A stretch of 64,000 bases of DNA from Pseudomonas sp. CC120222-01a (GTDB lineage: Bacteria > Pseudomonadota > Gammaproteobacteria > Pseudomonadales > Pseudomonadaceae): the NCBI RefSeq assembly GCF_003097235.1, contig NZ_QEQQ01000013.1, positions 1-64,000 on the forward strand. Direction: 5' to 3'. Under the pieces are notes generated by a model. That model made no database searches. It was given only the letters and a program-made list of their open reading frames with translations, and was not told the origin of the DNA. Made by a program: the position numbers and the translations under genes. This document shows, piece by piece, positions 29,037 to 37,782 of this stretch (positions are counted from its first letter, which is position 1; each line of letters opens with the position of its first letter).

Positions 29037-30092
29037 TCAGCGCTCGCTCCAGGCGGCCAACGGCAACGGCGGCCGCTGCTCGAGAATCCGCCGCCAGATC
29101 AGCGCCAGGTCACCGTTGTTGAGCATCGCGCCAACCCCTGAGCCGACCCAGCGGCTTGGCGTGTCGGCCACCCACTGCCCCTGGCTATCGCGGTGGGCCA
29201 TGTTGAAGCGGAAGGTGTAGTTGCCGGGGATACCCATGCGCAGGTCGGTGACCACCAGTTGGTCGTCGATGACGTCGTAGCGTAGCCAGTCACCGGTAAA
29301 CCAGCGCAGGCGTTCGAGCAAAGGCGCATCGTGCAGGGTATCGCGCGCCACCAGATTCAGTGGCAGGCGCTGCATCTCCGGCGGCTCACGGTCAAACGAG
29401 CTGCTGATGCCCTCGTAGTAGAAACCATCCGGGGTCTTGGCCAGCACCCGCCAGACCAGGCTGTTGAAGGCGATGGGCACAGCGCGCACCTCGCTGGCCT
29501 GGATACCTTGCTGCTCTAGCGCCAGTTGAAAGCGCTGCTCGGCGGCAATACGACCAGCCAGGCCGAACCCCAGGTAGGCAGTGCTGAAGACCAGTGCCAG
29601 GCTCAACACCTGCACGGCCCTGCCCTTCAACCCTTTGCAGGTGGCGTACAGTACAGCCGCCAACAGCGGCACGGTATAGACCGGATCGATGATGAACACC
29701 GCCGCCCAGCTCAGCGGGGTGAATGCCAGCGGCCAGAACAGCTGTGTGCCGTAGACCGTGAACGCGTCGAGGATCGGGTGGGTCACCAGCACCAGCCAGA
29801 ACGCCAGGAACAGCCGGGGCAAGGTGTAGCCCTTGTCGGGCCAGCGCGTTCGGCCAAGCCGGTTGACCAGCCAGGCCAGCAGCAAGGCCAGGCTGGTAAG
29901 GACGAAGATCGAATGGGAAAAGCCGCGGTGGTAGGTCATCTGCGACACCGGGTCGGCATAGCGGATGACCACGTCGAGGTCCGGCACGGTGGCCAGCGCA
30001 GCGCCGTAGATGAGCGAGCGCCGGCCCTGAATGCGGCCCAGGACCGTACCTTGCAGCGCAGCACCGAGCACGGCTTGGGTGATGGAGTCCAA
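29037..30092 (-). CDS. Membrane-bound metal-dependent hydrolase (YdjM/DUF457 family)
   Basis: The 351-residue protein starts at TTG 30092, with GAGGAA 8 bases upstream. The N-terminal part has DSITQAVLGAALQG, PDLDVVIRYADP and YHRGFSHS, the conserved aspartate and histidine sites of the DUF457 hydrolases. About five transmembrane segments follow (IFVLTSLALLLAWLV, LFLAFWLVLVTHPILDAFTV and others). The C-terminal 150 residues form a soluble domain containing the DGFYYEGISS and DWLRYDVIDDQLVVTDLRMG segments. The reaction is unknown. Its ribosome site is inside a perfect hairpin, so expression may be post-transcriptionally controlled. Confidence 0.85.
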   Translation of the reverse strand: MDSITQAVLGAALQGTVLGRIQGRRSLIYGAALATVPDLDVVIRYADPVSQMTYHRGFSHSIFVLTSLALLLAWLVNRLGRTRWPDKGYTLPRLFLAFWLVLVTHPILDAFTVYGTQLFWPLAFTPLSWAAVFIIDPVYTVPLLAAVLYATCKGLKGRAVQVLSLALVFSTAYLGFGLAGRIAAEQRFQLALEQQGIQASEVRAVPIAFNSLVWRVLAKTPDGFYYEGISSSFDREPPEMQRLPLNLVARDTLHDAPLLERLRWFTGDWLRYDVIDDQLVVTDLRMGIPGNYTFRFNMAHRDSQGQWVADTPSRWVGSGVGAMLNNGDLALIWRRILEQRPPLPLAAWSER

Positions 30093-30100
30093 AGTCAGGC

Positions 30101-30122
30101 TTCCTCAATGGCAATTGAGGAA
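30101..30122 (-). promoter_or_regulatory. Hairpin enclosing the ribosome site of the membrane hydrolase gene
   Basis: TTCCTCAAT (30122-30114 on the minus strand) and ATTGAGGAA (30109-30101) form a perfect 9-bp stem with a 4-base loop. The GAGGAA of the 3' arm is the only Shine-Dalgarno sequence for the TTG start at 30092. It could serve as a translational lock, or as a terminator-like end for the ben transcript. Confidence 0.55.
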
Positions 30123-30186
30123 ACCTAACCCCCGGCACCCGGGTGGCGCAATCGCTGCTGTGTGACAACAAATGGCCGGCGATGCC

Positions 30187-31437
30187 TTAGAACAGCTGCC
30201 AGGTGTACACCAGGGTCAGCCGGTTCTCATCGATGTCACTCCGGTAGTTGGACCGCGCCATGGCATTCCTCACTCGAATTCCCAGCCCTTTGAACACCCC
30301 GCTCTGCACCGCATAGCCAATGTCCAGGTCACGCTCGCGGTCCTTGCCCTCGTATCCCTTGCCGGTGTCGACATTGTTGCCGGTGATATAGCGGACCGTC
30401 GCGGTCAACCCTGGCACGCCCATGGCCGCAAAGTTGTAGTCATAACGCAGCTGATACGAACGCTCGTCGGTATAGGCGAACTCATAGGTCGGCACTTCGT
30501 TGCCCAACGGCGAGATGTTGGCAAACACCCGTGGGAACGGGCTGTCGCCATAGATGCCCTGGTAGCCGGCGCCGAAGCTGTGGCCGCCATGCCGGGCTGT
30601 GAACATCGAGAAAAACGCCTGGTTGTCGATCTTGCCCAGCAGCGCATCACCGTCTTCGTGAGCGGTGAAATAGCCAAGGTTGGCGTTCAGCACCCAGTCC
30701 CCTATCGGCTTGCTGTGCTTCAGGCCCAGGAAACCCTGGTGGTAGATATCTTCAAGCTGCCCATACCAGAGGCTGACACTGCTCTGGTTGGCGTTGAACG
30801 CATAGTCACCGCCCACATAGTTGAACGCATCGCTTTCGGCCTGACGCTGGGGCACATGGCCGAGCATGGCGTTCATCTTGCCGTCGCCCCCCTCGTTGCG
30901 CAGGTGGGTGCTGGTCAGGTGCCCGGCCTGCACGGTCAGCCCGTCGATTTCCGCCGAGCTGATGCTGGTGCCCTGGTAGGTCGGCGGCAACAGGCGGATA
31001 TCACTGAACGTCAGCACCGGCAGGTTGGGCTGCAGCTCGCCCACGCGCAGCTCGGTCTTCGACAGCCGGGCCTTGAAGGTGGGCGCGATACGGTTGTACT
31101 CGTCGGCTGCGCGGCCATCGCCTTGCACCGGCAGCAGGCCGGTGTTGACCCGGTCCGGGCTGCTGTCGAGCTTGATGCCAAGCAGGCCCAGCGCGTCGAC
31201 GCCAAAACCGACCGGGCCCGGTGTATAGCCGGACTTGAAGTCAAGGATGAAGCCTTGGGCCCACTCCTCGGCCTTGGACTGCTGGTTGGCCCCGACGATG
31301 TCGGAAAAATCACGGCTGAAGTAGTAATTGCGGGCGCTGAGGCTGGCTTTGGCATCTTCAAAGAAGCCGCCTTCGGCCGCGAACAAGGAGGGGCTGAGCA
31401 AAGTCAGCCCGATGGCGACGCAAGGGGTGTGGTTCAT
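30187..31437 (-). CDS. benF: BenF, OprD-family outer-membrane porin for benzoate
   Basis: The 416-residue protein has a signal peptide (CVAIGLTLLSPSLFAAEG) and the OprD/OpdK barrel pattern: SARNYYFSRDFSDI, AQGFILDFKSGYTPGPVGFG, DALGLLGIKLDSS, and a C-terminal strand ending in tyrosine, tryptophan and phenylalanine (LTLVYTWQLF) as required by BAM. It ends the ben-cat operon. Members transport benzoate and related aromatic acids across the outer membrane. Its place after benE matches benF of P. putida. Confidence 0.93.
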   Translation of the reverse strand: MNHTPCVAIGLTLLSPSLFAAEGGFFEDAKASLSARNYYFSRDFSDIVGANQQSKAEEWAQGFILDFKSGYTPGPVGFGVDALGLLGIKLDSSPDRVNTGLLPVQGDGRAADEYNRIAPTFKARLSKTELRVGELQPNLPVLTFSDIRLLPPTYQGTSISSAEIDGLTVQAGHLTSTHLRNEGGDGKMNAMLGHVPQRQAESDAFNYVGGDYAFNANQSSVSLWYGQLEDIYHQGFLGLKHSKPIGDWVLNANLGYFTAHEDGDALLGKIDNQAFFSMFTARHGGHSFGAGYQGIYGDSPFPRVFANISPLGNEVPTYEFAYTDERSYQLRYDYNFAAMGVPGLTATVRYITGNNVDTGKGYEGKDRERDLDIGYAVQSGVFKGLGIRVRNAMARSNYRSDIDENRLTLVYTWQLF

Positions 31438-31491
31438 TCCGAAGCTCTCTTGATCTTGTTGTTATGGATAAAGCGCGGGGAACACGGGTTT

Positions 31492-32691
31492 TCAGGGGGT
31501 GCGACGCAGCACCTCGTGGGGTTGCGGGCGGCGCAGGCGCAGCAGCCCATGGGCCAGCAGGCCGAACAGCAGCCCCCAGAACGCGGCCGACAGGCCCAGG
31601 AAGGACACCCCCGAGGCGGTGACCAGGAAGGTGAACAACCCGGCATCGCGTTCGCTGGGTTCGGCCAGGCTGCGCGCCAGGGCCTCACTGATGGCGCCAT
31701 ACAAGGCAAGCCCGGCCAGCGCGGCGATCAACGCGGCAGGGAACGCAGCGAACAGCGACATCAGCGTCGCCCCGGCAATCCCCAGCAGCAGGTAGAGGGC
31801 ACTGCCAGCGACCGCCGCGATGTAACGCCGGCGCGGGTTCTCATGGGCTTCATGCCCAGTGCACAGACTGGCGGTGACAGCCGCGAGGTTCAGGCCATGG
31901 CAACCGAACGGTGCGAGCAGCGCGCCGGCCAGTGCGCTGGCACTGATCAGCGGGCTGGCCGGCGTGGCGTAGCCGGCGTTACGCAACACCGCCATGCCCG
32001 GCATGAACTGCCCGGTCAGTGCGACCAGCACCATGGGCAGTGCCAGGCTGAAGGTTGCTGCCAGGCTGAACTGTGGGGTGATCCACTGTGGCGAGGCCAG
32101 CTCCAGCACCAGCGCCTCGCTGCGAAAGGCTCCTCTGGCCACGGTCACCAGGGCGCCGACAGCCAGCACTGCCGCCACGGCGTAGCGCGGTTGCAGCCTG
32201 CGCATCAGCACGTAGGTCGCGAACATCGCCAGCACCAGCAGCGGCTGCACCGGCAGTACCCGAAACACTTCGGTGCCGAAGCTGAACAGGATGCCGGCCT
32301 GCATGCCCGCCGCGATGGAGCCAGGCAGGTGCGCGATGATGCGGTCGAAGGCCCCGCTGATGCCGATCAGCAGCAGGACCAGGTTGGCGACCAGGTACGC
32401 ACCTACGGCCTGCTCCAGGCCGAGCTGGGGCAAGGCAGTGACCAGCAGTGCGGAACCGGGGATCGACCAGGCGATCACCACCGGTACCCGGTAATGCAGG
32501 CTGAGTGCGGCACCGAGCACGGCGCTGCCCATGGACACGGCCCAGACCCAGGACGACAGCATGCCGTGGGACAGGCCTGCGGCTTCGGCGGCATGGAAGA
32601 TGATCACCAGGGGGCCGGCGTAGGAAATCAGGGTCGCGATGCAGCCGGCGACCAGGGCTGACAGGGAGCAGTCCTTGATCAGGGTTTTCAT
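31492..32691 (-). CDS. benE: BenE benzoate/H+ symporter
   Basis: The 399-residue protein starts at ATG 32691; a longer frame would pass through a REP element. It has about twelve hydrophobic segments and the BenE signatures SYAGPLVIIFHAAEAAGLS, PHGMLSSWVWAVS-like start, GQFMPGMAVLRNAGY and APFGCHGLNLAAVTASLCTG. BenE imports benzoate across the inner membrane with protons. It is the second inner-membrane benzoate carrier of the operon, besides the MFS protein BenK. The ribosome site before the start is weak. Confidence 0.92.
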   Translation of the reverse strand: MKTLIKDCSLSALVAGCIATLISYAGPLVIIFHAAEAAGLSHGMLSSWVWAVSMGSAVLGAALSLHYRVPVVIAWSIPGSALLVTALPQLGLEQAVGAYLVANLVLLLIGISGAFDRIIAHLPGSIAAGMQAGILFSFGTEVFRVLPVQPLLVLAMFATYVLMRRLQPRYAVAAVLAVGALVTVARGAFRSEALVLELASPQWITPQFSLAATFSLALPMVLVALTGQFMPGMAVLRNAGYATPASPLISASALAGALLAPFGCHGLNLAAVTASLCTGHEAHENPRRRYIAAVAGSALYLLLGIAGATLMSLFAAFPAALIAALAGLALYGAISEALARSLAEPSERDAGLFTFLVTASGVSFLGLSAAFWGLLFGLLAHGLLRLRRPQPHEVLRRTP

Positions 32692-32744
32692 GAGACGTCT
32701 CGCAAGGCTTCGGCCGGCCTTGGTGGCTGGCTCTTGTTCTGTGT

Positions 32745-32840
32745 GGCCTTCTTCGCGGGCAAGCCCGCTCCCACTGGCTCGACACAGGTTCTGATACTGA
32801 CGCGACACCTGTGGGAGCGGGCTTGTCCCGCGAAGAAGCC
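32745..32840. repeat. REP pair (BIME) between catA and benE
   Basis: Two inverted REP units (GGCCTTCTTCGCGGGCAAGC start, ending CGCGAAGAAGCC) inside the operon. Within a transcript they would form a long hairpin that can protect the upstream catA message from 3' decay and lower benE-benF expression. Confidence 0.88.
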
Positions 32841-32851
32841 AGCGCGGTGTT

Positions 32852-33766
32852 TCAGGCCTCTTGCAGCGCTCGCGGCCGCCCGCTGCGCTGTTCGTCCTCG
32901 GTCCCGTGCGCCTTCTGCAGCTGGAAGTCGAACTTCAACTCGGCGTGGCGACCCTCCGCCCCTTCATGGAACACCACCTCGCCCACCAGCCCGTCACGGG
33001 TGGCGTAGGCGAAGTCGTCCCACAGGTACTTGTCCCCGGCCAGGTTGATCTGGGTCGTCAGGTGGCGGTGCCCCGGTGCCGAGATGAAGAAGTGCACGTG
33101 TGCCGGGCGCTGGCCGTGGCGGCCGAGCAGGTCCAGGCATTCCTGGGTCGGCCCCTGTGGGTCGCAGCCATAGCCGGATGGCACGATGGAGCGCGCGCGA
33201 TAACGGCCTTCGGCATCGGTGACGATGCGCCGGCGCAGGTTGTACTCGGACTGGCTCTGGTCGAAGAACGAATAGGTGCCACGGGTATTGGCATGCCAAA
33301 GGTCGACGATGGCCCCGGCCAGCGGCTGGCCTTGCGGGTCGAGCACCTGGCCCTCGAGCAGCATGACGGTCGCCACGCCCTCCTCGCTGCCATCGTCCAT
33401 GCGCACTTCACCCTCCGCCAGCGGCGCGCCAGCCACGTACAGCGGGCCTTCGATGGTGCGCGGGGTGCCGCCGGTCAAGCCGACTTCGGCATCCTTGGCA
33501 TCCTGCAGCAGGTCGAGGAAGTGCTCGATGCCCAGGCCTGCTACCAGCAGCCCGGCTTCACCGCGCCCGCCAAGGCGGTTCAGGTAGTCGACGGCGTGCC
33601 AGAACTCGTCTTCGGTGATTTCCAGGTCTTCGATCAGGCGTGCAGTGTCCTGCAGCACGCGCTGAATAATGCGCTTCAGGCGCGGGCTGCCGTCGTCATT
33701 GCCAAAGCCGGCGGCCTTTTCGAAGAACGCCTGGATATCGGCAGTCTGGGAAATCTTCACGGTCAT
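32852..33766 (-). CDS. catA: CatA catechol 1,2-dioxygenase
   Basis: The 304-residue protein starts at ATG 33766 behind GAGGT. It is an intradiol dioxygenase with the iron ligands in IEGPLYVAGAPL (Tyr), SIVPSGYGCDPQGPT (Tyr) and RPAHVHFFIS (two His). It opens catechol to cis,cis-muconate. The N-terminal helical dimer domain (about residues 1-100) is typical. The length of 304 residues equals the second, ben-linked CatA of P. putida, whereas the classical CatA is about 311. It follows catC at a 38-base gap. Confidence 0.95.
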   Translation of the reverse strand: MTVKISQTADIQAFFEKAAGFGNDDGSPRLKRIIQRVLQDTARLIEDLEITEDEFWHAVDYLNRLGGRGEAGLLVAGLGIEHFLDLLQDAKDAEVGLTGGTPRTIEGPLYVAGAPLAEGEVRMDDGSEEGVATVMLLEGQVLDPQGQPLAGAIVDLWHANTRGTYSFFDQSQSEYNLRRRIVTDAEGRYRARSIVPSGYGCDPQGPTQECLDLLGRHGQRPAHVHFFISAPGHRHLTTQINLAGDKYLWDDFAYATRDGLVGEVVFHEGAEGRHAELKFDFQLQKAHGTEDEQRSGRPRALQEA

Positions 33767-33804
33767 GATGCTTACCTCATCTTGTTCTTGTGCAAAGGGT
33801 TGAA

Positions 33805-34095
33805 TCAGCGGTCGTCGCTGTGGATCGACGACGGGTGGCGGCACAGGCCGTCAACCTCGATGTCCATGTACGGGAACAGCGGCAGCTGCATCAGCGTGTC
33901 GTGCAGCGCCTCGACGCTGGGCACATCGAACACGCTGTAGTTGGCGTAGTGCCCGGCGATGCGCCACAGGTGGCGCCAGGTGCCCTCGCGCTGCAGGCGC
34001 TGGGCCAGTTCCTTCTCGTCGGCCTTCAGTTGCGCGGCCTTGGCCGGGTCCATGTCGACCGGCAGTTTCACGGTCATCTTCACGTGGAACAGCAT
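33805..34095 (-). CDS. catC: CatC muconolactone delta-isomerase
   Basis: The 96-residue protein has the family pattern FHVKMTVKLPVDMDP, KELAQRLQREGTWRHLWRIA and YSVFDVPSVEALHDTLMQLP. It isomerises (+)-muconolactone to beta-ketoadipate enol-lactone. The protein forms decamers. It lies between catB and catA, separated from catB by a 160-base gap with an inverted REP pair and from catA by 38 bases. A TTTCTCCTG-type ribosome site (AGGAGAAA on the coding strand) precedes the start. Confidence 0.95.
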   Translation of the reverse strand: MLFHVKMTVKLPVDMDPAKAAQLKADEKELAQRLQREGTWRHLWRIAGHYANYSVFDVPSVEALHDTLMQLPLFPYMDIEVDGLCRHPSSIHSDDR

Positions 34096-34140
34096 GTTGT
34101 TTTCTCCTGTCTTGCAAAGTGTTCAAAGGCTGGCACGGAC

Positions 34141-34229
34141 CCTGTGGGAGCGGCTTTAGCCGCGAACACCGGCGCAGCCGGTGCCATCCTCCGCGTCGCC
34201 TGCTTCGCGGCTAAAGCCGCTCCCACAGG
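34141..34229. repeat. Inverted repeat of the TTTAGCCGC REP type between catB and catC
   Basis: Perfect 26-base inverted arms, CCTGTGGGAGCGGCTTTAGC at 34141 and its inverse ending at 34229. This is a different REP subtype from the GGGCAAGCCC copies elsewhere in the window. In the ben-cat mRNA it makes a long hairpin between catB and catC. Confidence 0.9.
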
Positions 34230-34257
34230 GGATTTGTGTGTTCCTTCAGTCCGTGGC

Positions 34258-35379
34258 TCAGCGGCGGGCAAAGCGCGCCAGGCGTTGTTCGTCGAGGCTC
34301 AGGCCCAGGCCCGGGGTGCGTGGCACATGCAGCTGGAAGTCGTGGTACTGCGGTGGCTCGTTGACGATCTCTTCGGTCAGCAGCAGCGGCCCGAACAGCT
34401 CGGTGCCCCAGGTCAGCTGGCGCAGGGTGAGGAAGGTATGGGCCGAGGCCAGGGTGCCGATCGAGCCTTCGAGCATGGTCCCGCCGTACAGGGCAATACC
34501 GGCCGCTTCGGCGATCTGCGCGGTGCGCAGCACGGCGCGTGGGCCGCCATTCTTGGCAATTTTCAGGGCGAAGATGCTGGCGGCGCCGTCGGCGGCCAGG
34601 CTGAAGGCGTCCTCGACGCTCTCGATGGACTCGTCAGCCATGATCGGCGCCGGGCTGCGCTGGTTCAGGCGCACCTGACCGCCGCGGTTGATGCGCGAGA
34701 TGGGCTGTTCGATCAGGTCGATGCCGTTGTCGCCGAGCACCTGGCAGGCACGGATGGCTTGGGATTCGTCCCAGTACTGGTTGACGTCGACGCGCACGCT
34801 GGCGCGTTCGCCCAGCTCACGCTTGATCGCCACCACGTGCTTCAAGTCCTGCTCCAGCGGGTTGGCGCCGATCTTCAGCTTGAACACCCGGTGCCGGCGG
34901 ATCTCCAGCATGTGCTCGGCTTCGCCGATGTCGCGGGCGGTGTCGCCGCTGGCCAGGGTCCAGGCCACTTCCAGGCTGTCACGCACACGGCCACCGAGCA
35001 GTTCGCTGACCGGCAGGCCAAGGCGCTTGCCCTGGGCGTCGAGCAAGGCGCTTTCGATGCCGGACTTGGCGAAGGTGTTGCCCTTGGCCAGCTTGTCGAG
35101 CTTGAGCATGGCGGCATTGATGTTGTCCGCGGGCAAGCCGATCAGCGCGGGCGCCAGGTGCGCGTCGATGTTGGCCTTGATGCCTTCGGGGCTCTCGTAG
35201 CCGTAGGCCAGGCCGCCGATGGTGGTGGCCTCGCCGATGCCTTCGACGCCGTCGCTGCAGCGCAGGCGCAGCACCACCAGGGTCTGCTGCTGCATCGTGT
35301 GCATCGCCAGCTTGTGCGGGCGGATGGTCGGCAGGTCGACGATGATCGCGTCGATACGTTCGATGGTCGGGCTGGTCAT
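34258..35379 (-). CDS. catB: CatB muconate cycloisomerase
   Basis: The 373-residue protein belongs to the enolase superfamily. It has the N-terminal capping domain (RIDAIIVDLPTIRPHKLAMH), the catalytic lysine motif FKLKIG, metal ligands in VDVNQYWD, DLIEQP and IMADES, and the second catalytic lysine ALKIAKNGG. It converts cis,cis-muconate to muconolactone. In P. putida KT2440 catB lies in a separate catRBCA locus; here it is inserted between benK and catC inside the ben operon. The start is 29 bases after the benK stop. Confidence 0.95.
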   Translation of the reverse strand: MTSPTIERIDAIIVDLPTIRPHKLAMHTMQQQTLVVLRLRCSDGVEGIGEATTIGGLAYGYESPEGIKANIDAHLAPALIGLPADNINAAMLKLDKLAKGNTFAKSGIESALLDAQGKRLGLPVSELLGGRVRDSLEVAWTLASGDTARDIGEAEHMLEIRRHRVFKLKIGANPLEQDLKHVVAIKRELGERASVRVDVNQYWDESQAIRACQVLGDNGIDLIEQPISRINRGGQVRLNQRSPAPIMADESIESVEDAFSLAADGAASIFALKIAKNGGPRAVLRTAQIAEAAGIALYGGTMLEGSIGTLASAHTFLTLRQLTWGTELFGPLLLTEEIVNEPPQYHDFQLHVPRTPGLGLSLDEQRLARFARR

Positions 35380-35408
35380 GCAAAAGCTCCAGTTCAGTCA
35401 GTGAATGA

Positions 35409-36731
35409 TCAGGCCGTCGCCATCTGGGCCTGGCGCCGGCCACTGGCCAGGTGCACGGCCATGGCCAGTGCGGCGATGGCACCGGGGATGGCGAAGGCGA
35501 TGAAATTGAGTTGCAGCGGCAGGTTGATGCTCATCAAAGCACCGCCGAGCAGCGGGCCGACGATGGCACCGTTGCGGCCGATGCCCGATGCCCAGCCAAG
35601 GCCGGTGGAGCGCACCGACAGGCCGTAGAGCTGGGCAGCCCCGGCATACAGCAGGATCTGCGTGCCGATGGTGGTAGCGCCGGCGATGAAGATCAGCAGG
35701 TACAGCACCGGCATCGGGCTGTTGACGCCAAGCAGGCTGATCGACAGCGCCGCCGCGATGAAGAACGCCACCTTGACCTTGACCAGGTTGTAGCGGTCGC
35801 CCAGCCAGCCACCGAGAATTGCCCCGGCCATGCCTCCGAAGTTCAGGGCCAGCAGGAACGATAGGCTCGAGCCCAGGCTGTAGCCGGCGTTGGCCATCAG
35901 TTTCGGCAGCCACGAGCTCAGCGCGTAGACCATCAGCAGGCAGCAGAAGAACGCCAGCCACAGGGCCAGGGTGCGGATGGCCAGGCCATTGCGGAACAGT
36001 TCCAGCACCGAGCTGCCGCCACCTTTGCGATCCGCCGCCTGCAGCGCGTCATCCGCCTGCACATCGCAATCCGGGTCCAGGCGCTTGAGCAGCTGGCGCG
36101 CTTCTTCTGTGCGCCCCTGCCGCACCAGAAAGCCAATGGACTCCGGCAGGTAATAGAGAATCACCGGCAACAGCAGCAGCGGCACCGCAGCGGCAAAGAA
36201 CATCGACTCCCAGCCAAAGCGCGGCAGCATGAAGATGCCGACACCTGCCGAGAGCATGCCGCCCAGCGAATAGCCGCTGAACATGATTGCCACCAGGGTG
36301 CTGCGCACGCGCTTGGGTGCGTATTCGTTCATCAGCGCCACGGCATTGGGCATCAGGCCGCCGCAGCCGAGGCCGGCGATGAAGCGATAGATGCCGAACT
36401 CGCCGGGGCTGCTGGCAAAGCCGTTGAGAATGGTCGCCCCGGAAAACAAGGCAAAACAGATGGCGATCCCTTTCTTGCGCCCGATGCGGTCGGCCAGGCT
36501 GCCGAACGCCAGGGCGCCGAACATCATGCCAAACAGCGCGTAGCTGCCCAGCGCACCGGCCTGCAATGGGGTCAGCCCCCACTCTTTCATGATCACCGGC
36601 AGTACTACGCCGTAGATGAACAGGTCGTAGCCGTCGAAGATCAGCAGCAGGCCGCACAGGGCCATGACCATCCAGTGGAACGGTGTGAAGCGGGCGTTAT
36701 CGATGATCGGGTGGACGTCCAGGGTTCGCAT
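35409..36731 (-). CDS. benK: BenK MFS benzoate transporter
   Basis: The 440-residue protein starts at ATG 36731. It belongs to the aromatic acid:H+ symporter branch of the MFS, with the D/E-rich helix-1 motif FDGYDLFIYGVVLP, the loop GSLADRIGRKKG and LPESIGFLVRQGR in the middle loop. BenK brings benzoate across the inner membrane with protons. It follows benD after 79 bases that contain a 13-base tandem repeat. With benE and benF the operon thus carries three transport proteins for the same substrate. Confidence 0.93.
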   Translation of the reverse strand: MRTLDVHPIIDNARFTPFHWMVMALCGLLLIFDGYDLFIYGVVLPVIMKEWGLTPLQAGALGSYALFGMMFGALAFGSLADRIGRKKGIAICFALFSGATILNGFASSPGEFGIYRFIAGLGCGGLMPNAVALMNEYAPKRVRSTLVAIMFSGYSLGGMLSAGVGIFMLPRFGWESMFFAAAVPLLLLPVILYYLPESIGFLVRQGRTEEARQLLKRLDPDCDVQADDALQAADRKGGGSSVLELFRNGLAIRTLALWLAFFCCLLMVYALSSWLPKLMANAGYSLGSSLSFLLALNFGGMAGAILGGWLGDRYNLVKVKVAFFIAAALSISLLGVNSPMPVLYLLIFIAGATTIGTQILLYAGAAQLYGLSVRSTGLGWASGIGRNGAIVGPLLGGALMSINLPLQLNFIAFAIPGAIAALAMAVHLASGRRQAQMATA

Positions 36732-36775
36732 GGCATCTGTCTCTCTTGTTGTTGTTTTGGAGGAACGCTTTGCCG

Positions 36776-36801
36776 GGGGGCTTTGCATGGGGGCTTTGCA
36801 T
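36776..36801. repeat. Two tandem 13-bp copies between benK and benD
   Basis: GGGGGCTTTGCAT occurs twice in direct succession (36776-36788, 36789-36801) in the short gap after the benD stop. It may be a slippage product; no function is evident. Confidence 0.7.
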
Positions 36802-36810
36802 GGGAAGGGT

Positions 36811-37572
36811 TCAGCCGAGGTCACCGCCCCCCACCGGCAAGGTCACGCCGGTGATATAGGAGGCCTCGTCGGAGGCCAGGAAGAGGATCGCGCCGACCTG
36901 CTCGTCGATGCTGCCGTAGCGGTGCATGAGGCTGCTGTCGAGGGTCTGGTCGACGATCTGCTGGTACCAGGCCTTGTCCTGCTCGCTCTGCTCGCTGTTG
37001 TTGCGCGGCACACGGCGCGGGGGCGCCTCGGTACCACCGGGCGCGGTGGCGTTGACGCGGATGCCGCGGCCGGCGGTTTCGAAGGCCAGGCACGCGGTGA
37101 GCGCGTTGACGCCGCCCTTGGCCGCGCCGTATGGCACGCGGTTGACCCCACGGGTGGCGATCGACGAGACGTTGACGATGGCGCCGCTGCCGCGTTCGAG
37201 CATGTACGGCAGCGCCGCGTGGCAGCACCACAGGGTCGGGAACAGCGAACGGCGGACTTCGGCCTCGATCTGGTCGACCTGGTAATGCTCGAAGGGCTTG
37301 GCCCAGATGGTGCCGCCGACGTTGTTGACCAGGATGTCGAGGCGGCCGAAGGTTTCCACCGCCGTGGCCATGACCCGGGCGCAATCGGCGTGCAGTTCGA
37401 GGTCGGCGGTGAGGGTCAGCATGCCCTCCCCGGCCAGTTCGTGGACCAGTTCGGAACGGTCCACGGCCACCACCTGCGCGCCTTCGGCCTTGAGCCGCCA
37501 GCACACGCCACGGCCAATGCCCTGGGCGGCGCCGGTGACCAGGGCGACCTTATTGTGGAATCGGTTGTTCAT
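36811..37572 (-). CDS. benD: BenD cis-benzoate dihydrodiol dehydrogenase
   Basis: The 253-residue SDR has TGAAQGIGRG for NAD binding, NNVGG, IVNVSSIATRG with the serine and VPYGAAKGG with the YxxxK pair. It oxidises and decarboxylates 1,6-dihydroxycyclohexa-2,4-diene-1-carboxylate to catechol. It is preceded by a 210-base gap with palindromic sequences after benC, larger than other gaps in the operon. Together with benABC it completes the benzoate-to-catechol step. Confidence 0.95.
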   Translation of the reverse strand: MNNRFHNKVALVTGAAQGIGRGVCWRLKAEGAQVVAVDRSELVHELAGEGMLTLTADLELHADCARVMATAVETFGRLDILVNNVGGTIWAKPFEHYQVDQIEAEVRRSLFPTLWCCHAALPYMLERGSGAIVNVSSIATRGVNRVPYGAAKGGVNALTACLAFETAGRGIRVNATAPGGTEAPPRRVPRNNSEQSEQDKAWYQQIVDQTLDSSLMHRYGSIDEQVGAILFLASDEASYITGVTLPVGGGDLG

Positions 37573-37625
37573 GTCGATCTCCTTTCAATCCGAAATTGCC
37601 GGGAGGGCTGCGCCCTCCATCGCGA

Positions 37626-37676
37626 CGCAAGGCCGCTCCCACAAGGGAACGCGGTACATGTGGGAGCGGCCTTGCC
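37626..37676. repeat. Short inverted REP-like pair between benC and benD
   Basis: CGCAAGGCCGCTCCCACA (37626-37643) and its inverse TGTGGGAGCGGCCTTGCC (37659-37676) form a 17-bp stem with a 15-base loop. Two more GC-rich dyads flank it (GGAGGGCTGCGCCCTCC at about 37602-37618; GGGCCGCAACGCGGCCC at about 37700). The 210-base gap contains no gene. Confidence 0.8.
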
Positions 37677-37782
37677 GGGGCGCCGGACCGGTCGGAAAGG
37701 GCCGCAACGCGGCCCCAGCAATCCCGCAGGCAATAAAAGGAGGCCACCGTCACCCGCACGATGGCGGCGGCCCCAAGGAAAC

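Noticed and set aside
30172..32661. Plus-strand frame of 829 codons opposite benF and benE
   Set aside because: Shadow of two well-identified minus-strand genes. Composition is Q, G and R rich without motifs.
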